A stretch of DNA of 5,415 bases from an uncultured Mycoplasma sp. (GTDB lineage Bacteria; Bacillota_I; Bacilli_A; RF39; UBA660): NCBI GenBank assembly GCA_947565485.1, contig CANOGG010000100.1, positions 1 through 5,415 of the forward strand. Direction: 5' to 3'. Position numbers and translations under genes: made by a program. Below the pieces are notes generated by a model. The model made no database searches. It was not told the origin of the DNA and saw nothing but the letters and a program-made list of their open reading frames with translations. Shown one piece after another: positions 4,528 through 5,415 of the stretch (its first letter is position 1; the number at the start of each line of letters is the position of its first letter).

Positions 4528-5406
4528 ATGAGTAATTTTATAGAGAATATAAAAGCAAAAAACTTTGAAGAAATAAAAAAATCTGAAATAACCGCTGATG
4601 ATATTCGAGAATTTGCTATGTATTATCAAGAAATTTTAGATTTAAAAGACAATTATGCTAGTGTAGCAACCGGAAGAAAGGAAATTGCAAACGAAATTAG
4701 AGAAAAATTGTCACCACTTAATACATTTTTATACTATTTAACTAATCGTAACAAAGGTTTAGACACTGAATTTGAATATGCAGAACATTATATAAGTGAT
4801 TATAAAATGGCAATGAGATTATTGTTAAGACTAGCAAATGAAAATGGAGATAATTTCACTTTAAAAAGGTTTGTTGCGACCAGTTTTGCTTCTTTTGAAA
4901 CACAACACGGAGATAGAGAACATGAACAAGTTGGTGGTAATGTTTGGGTGATTGGAGAAAAAATAATTTTAGATAAAGTTGATGAAAAAGAACATTATTT
5001 TGGAAGTGATTTTAGCAAAGTTGCCAATGATATATTACAAAAAGGACATTCGTTAGTTATTATGACTGATCATTGTTATGAAAATAATGTTAAACCTTGG
5101 ACTTATGATTCTAACGAAATTCAAAGAACAAATATCAGTGTAAGTGGCATGTTAAGTGATATTTCCTGCTATTTATACGATGATAATTTGAGAAATGCAG
5201 TTAATAAATTTATGGTTTTTATAAAACAAAATGGTGCTGATATAACAGGCATTGATGAAAATCAATTATTTGATATTATGAGGACCGGAAATGTTAGCTG
5301 TGATAAGAATCTATCAAAAGGACTTAATTTTGGAGAGTGTAAAATAAAGTGTGTAAGTAAGAAAAAAGTTCATTTTGAAAAACTGACACACTTTTATAAT
5401 TTGTGA
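4528..5406 (+). CDS. hypothetical soluble protein, 292 aa
   Basis: I do not recognise this protein. ATG 4528 is well supported by GAGGAGGG (4514-4521) 6 bases upstream. The product is hydrophilic, with no signal peptide and no membrane segment. The first 100 or so residues look helical and charged, for example KEIANEIREKL (51-61) and the Leu-rich MAMRLLLRLANE (94-105). The middle is mixed and contains HGDREHE (117-123), a hydrophobic strand HSLVIM (164-169) and an HC pair (172-173). The C-terminal 40 residues are Lys-rich with three of the five Cys (258, 271, 275). No catalytic motif is clear; His/Cys residues are too scattered to claim a metal site. Its codons favour T and A endings, unlike the C-ending preference of the left operon. 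It is transcribed alone, divergent from the candidate RNA. It ends with TGA, directly followed by TAA. Confidence 0.75.
   Translation: MSNFIENIKAKNFEEIKKSEITADDIREFAMYYQEILDLKDNYASVATGRKEIANEIREKLSPLNTFLYYLTNRNKGLDTEFEYAEHYISDYKMAMRLLLRLANENGDNFTLKRFVATSFASFETQHGDREHEQVGGNVWVIGEKIILDKVDEKEHYFGSDFSKVANDILQKGHSLVIMTDHCYENNVKPWTYDSNEIQRTNISVSGMLSDISCYLYDDNLRNAVNKFMVFIKQNGADITGIDENQLFDIMRTGNVSCDKNLSKGLNFGECKIKCVSKKKVHFEKLTHFYNL
5346..5394. repeat. 9-bp inverted repeat with a 31-base loop at the 3' end of the unknown gene
   Basis: AAAGTGTGT (5346-5354) and ACACACTTT (5386-5394) are perfect complements within the last 20 codons. The loop can form a small inner pairing (TTC/GAA). Only four T follow the right arm, so it is not a clear terminator, though it may stabilise or end the transcript. 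Confidence 0.4.
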
Positions 5407-5412
5407 TAAAAT
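5383..5412 (+). promoter_or_regulatory. probable promoter of the next gene, overlapping the 3' end of the unknown gene
   Basis: CTGACA (5383-5388, one base from TTGACA) is followed after 18 bases by TAAAAT (5407-5412), preceded by TGA as an extended -10. Transcription would start just beyond the window. The -10 context matches that of the promoter at 4499-4504. Confidence 0.4.
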
Positions 5413-5415
5413 AAA

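Overview
The window is AT-rich bacterial DNA with strong Shine-Dalgarno sites (GGAGG, AAGGAG, GAGGAGGG), TTGACA/TATAAT-type promoters and short U-tailed terminators. This fits a low-GC Firmicute or Mollicutes-like Bacillota, possibly a gut lineage. Every Trp in the recognised reading frames is TGG, so the code is probably standard (table 11). The species cannot be named from the sequence.

Left part (1-3121, + strand): a tightly packed three-gene operon. It has a Ppx/GppA-like ASKHA protein (31-924), a PurA-superfamily enzyme that resembles phage PurZ (2-aminoadenylosuccinate synthetase) more than housekeeping PurA (945-2321), and a class I SAM methyltransferase (2335-3085). An intrinsic terminator closes it (3096-3121). 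Both downstream genes are broken. The PurZ-like gene has one in-frame TAA at codon 239 with homology continuing in the same frame after it. The methyltransferase changes frame near 2741-2754. The operon therefore looks like a decaying accessory nucleotide-metabolism or nucleotide-modification module. Its + strand is C-rich, unlike the coding strands of the genes to its right.

Middle part (3130-4442, - strand): an intact adenosine deaminase gene (add, 3271-4233) has its own promoter, a leader with a 19-bp inverted repeat, and a terminator about 120 bases past the stop. A near-identical 35-bp copy of that terminator lies upstream of add. There it ends a candidate roughly 100-nt, three-hairpin small RNA or leader (about 4442-4342) with its own extended -10 promoter. 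G.U pairs in all three hairpin types make sense only on the minus strand.

Right part (4449-5415, + strand): a divergent promoter drives an intact 292-residue soluble protein of unknown function (4528-5406). A promoter-like sequence overlapping its 3' end probably serves the next gene, outside the window.

How they could work together: a PurZ-type enzyme would lead to 2,6-diaminopurine nucleotides, and adenosine deaminases can convert diaminopurine nucleosides to guanosine. The pairing of the two is suggestive, but add is also an ordinary salvage gene and is transcribed separately.
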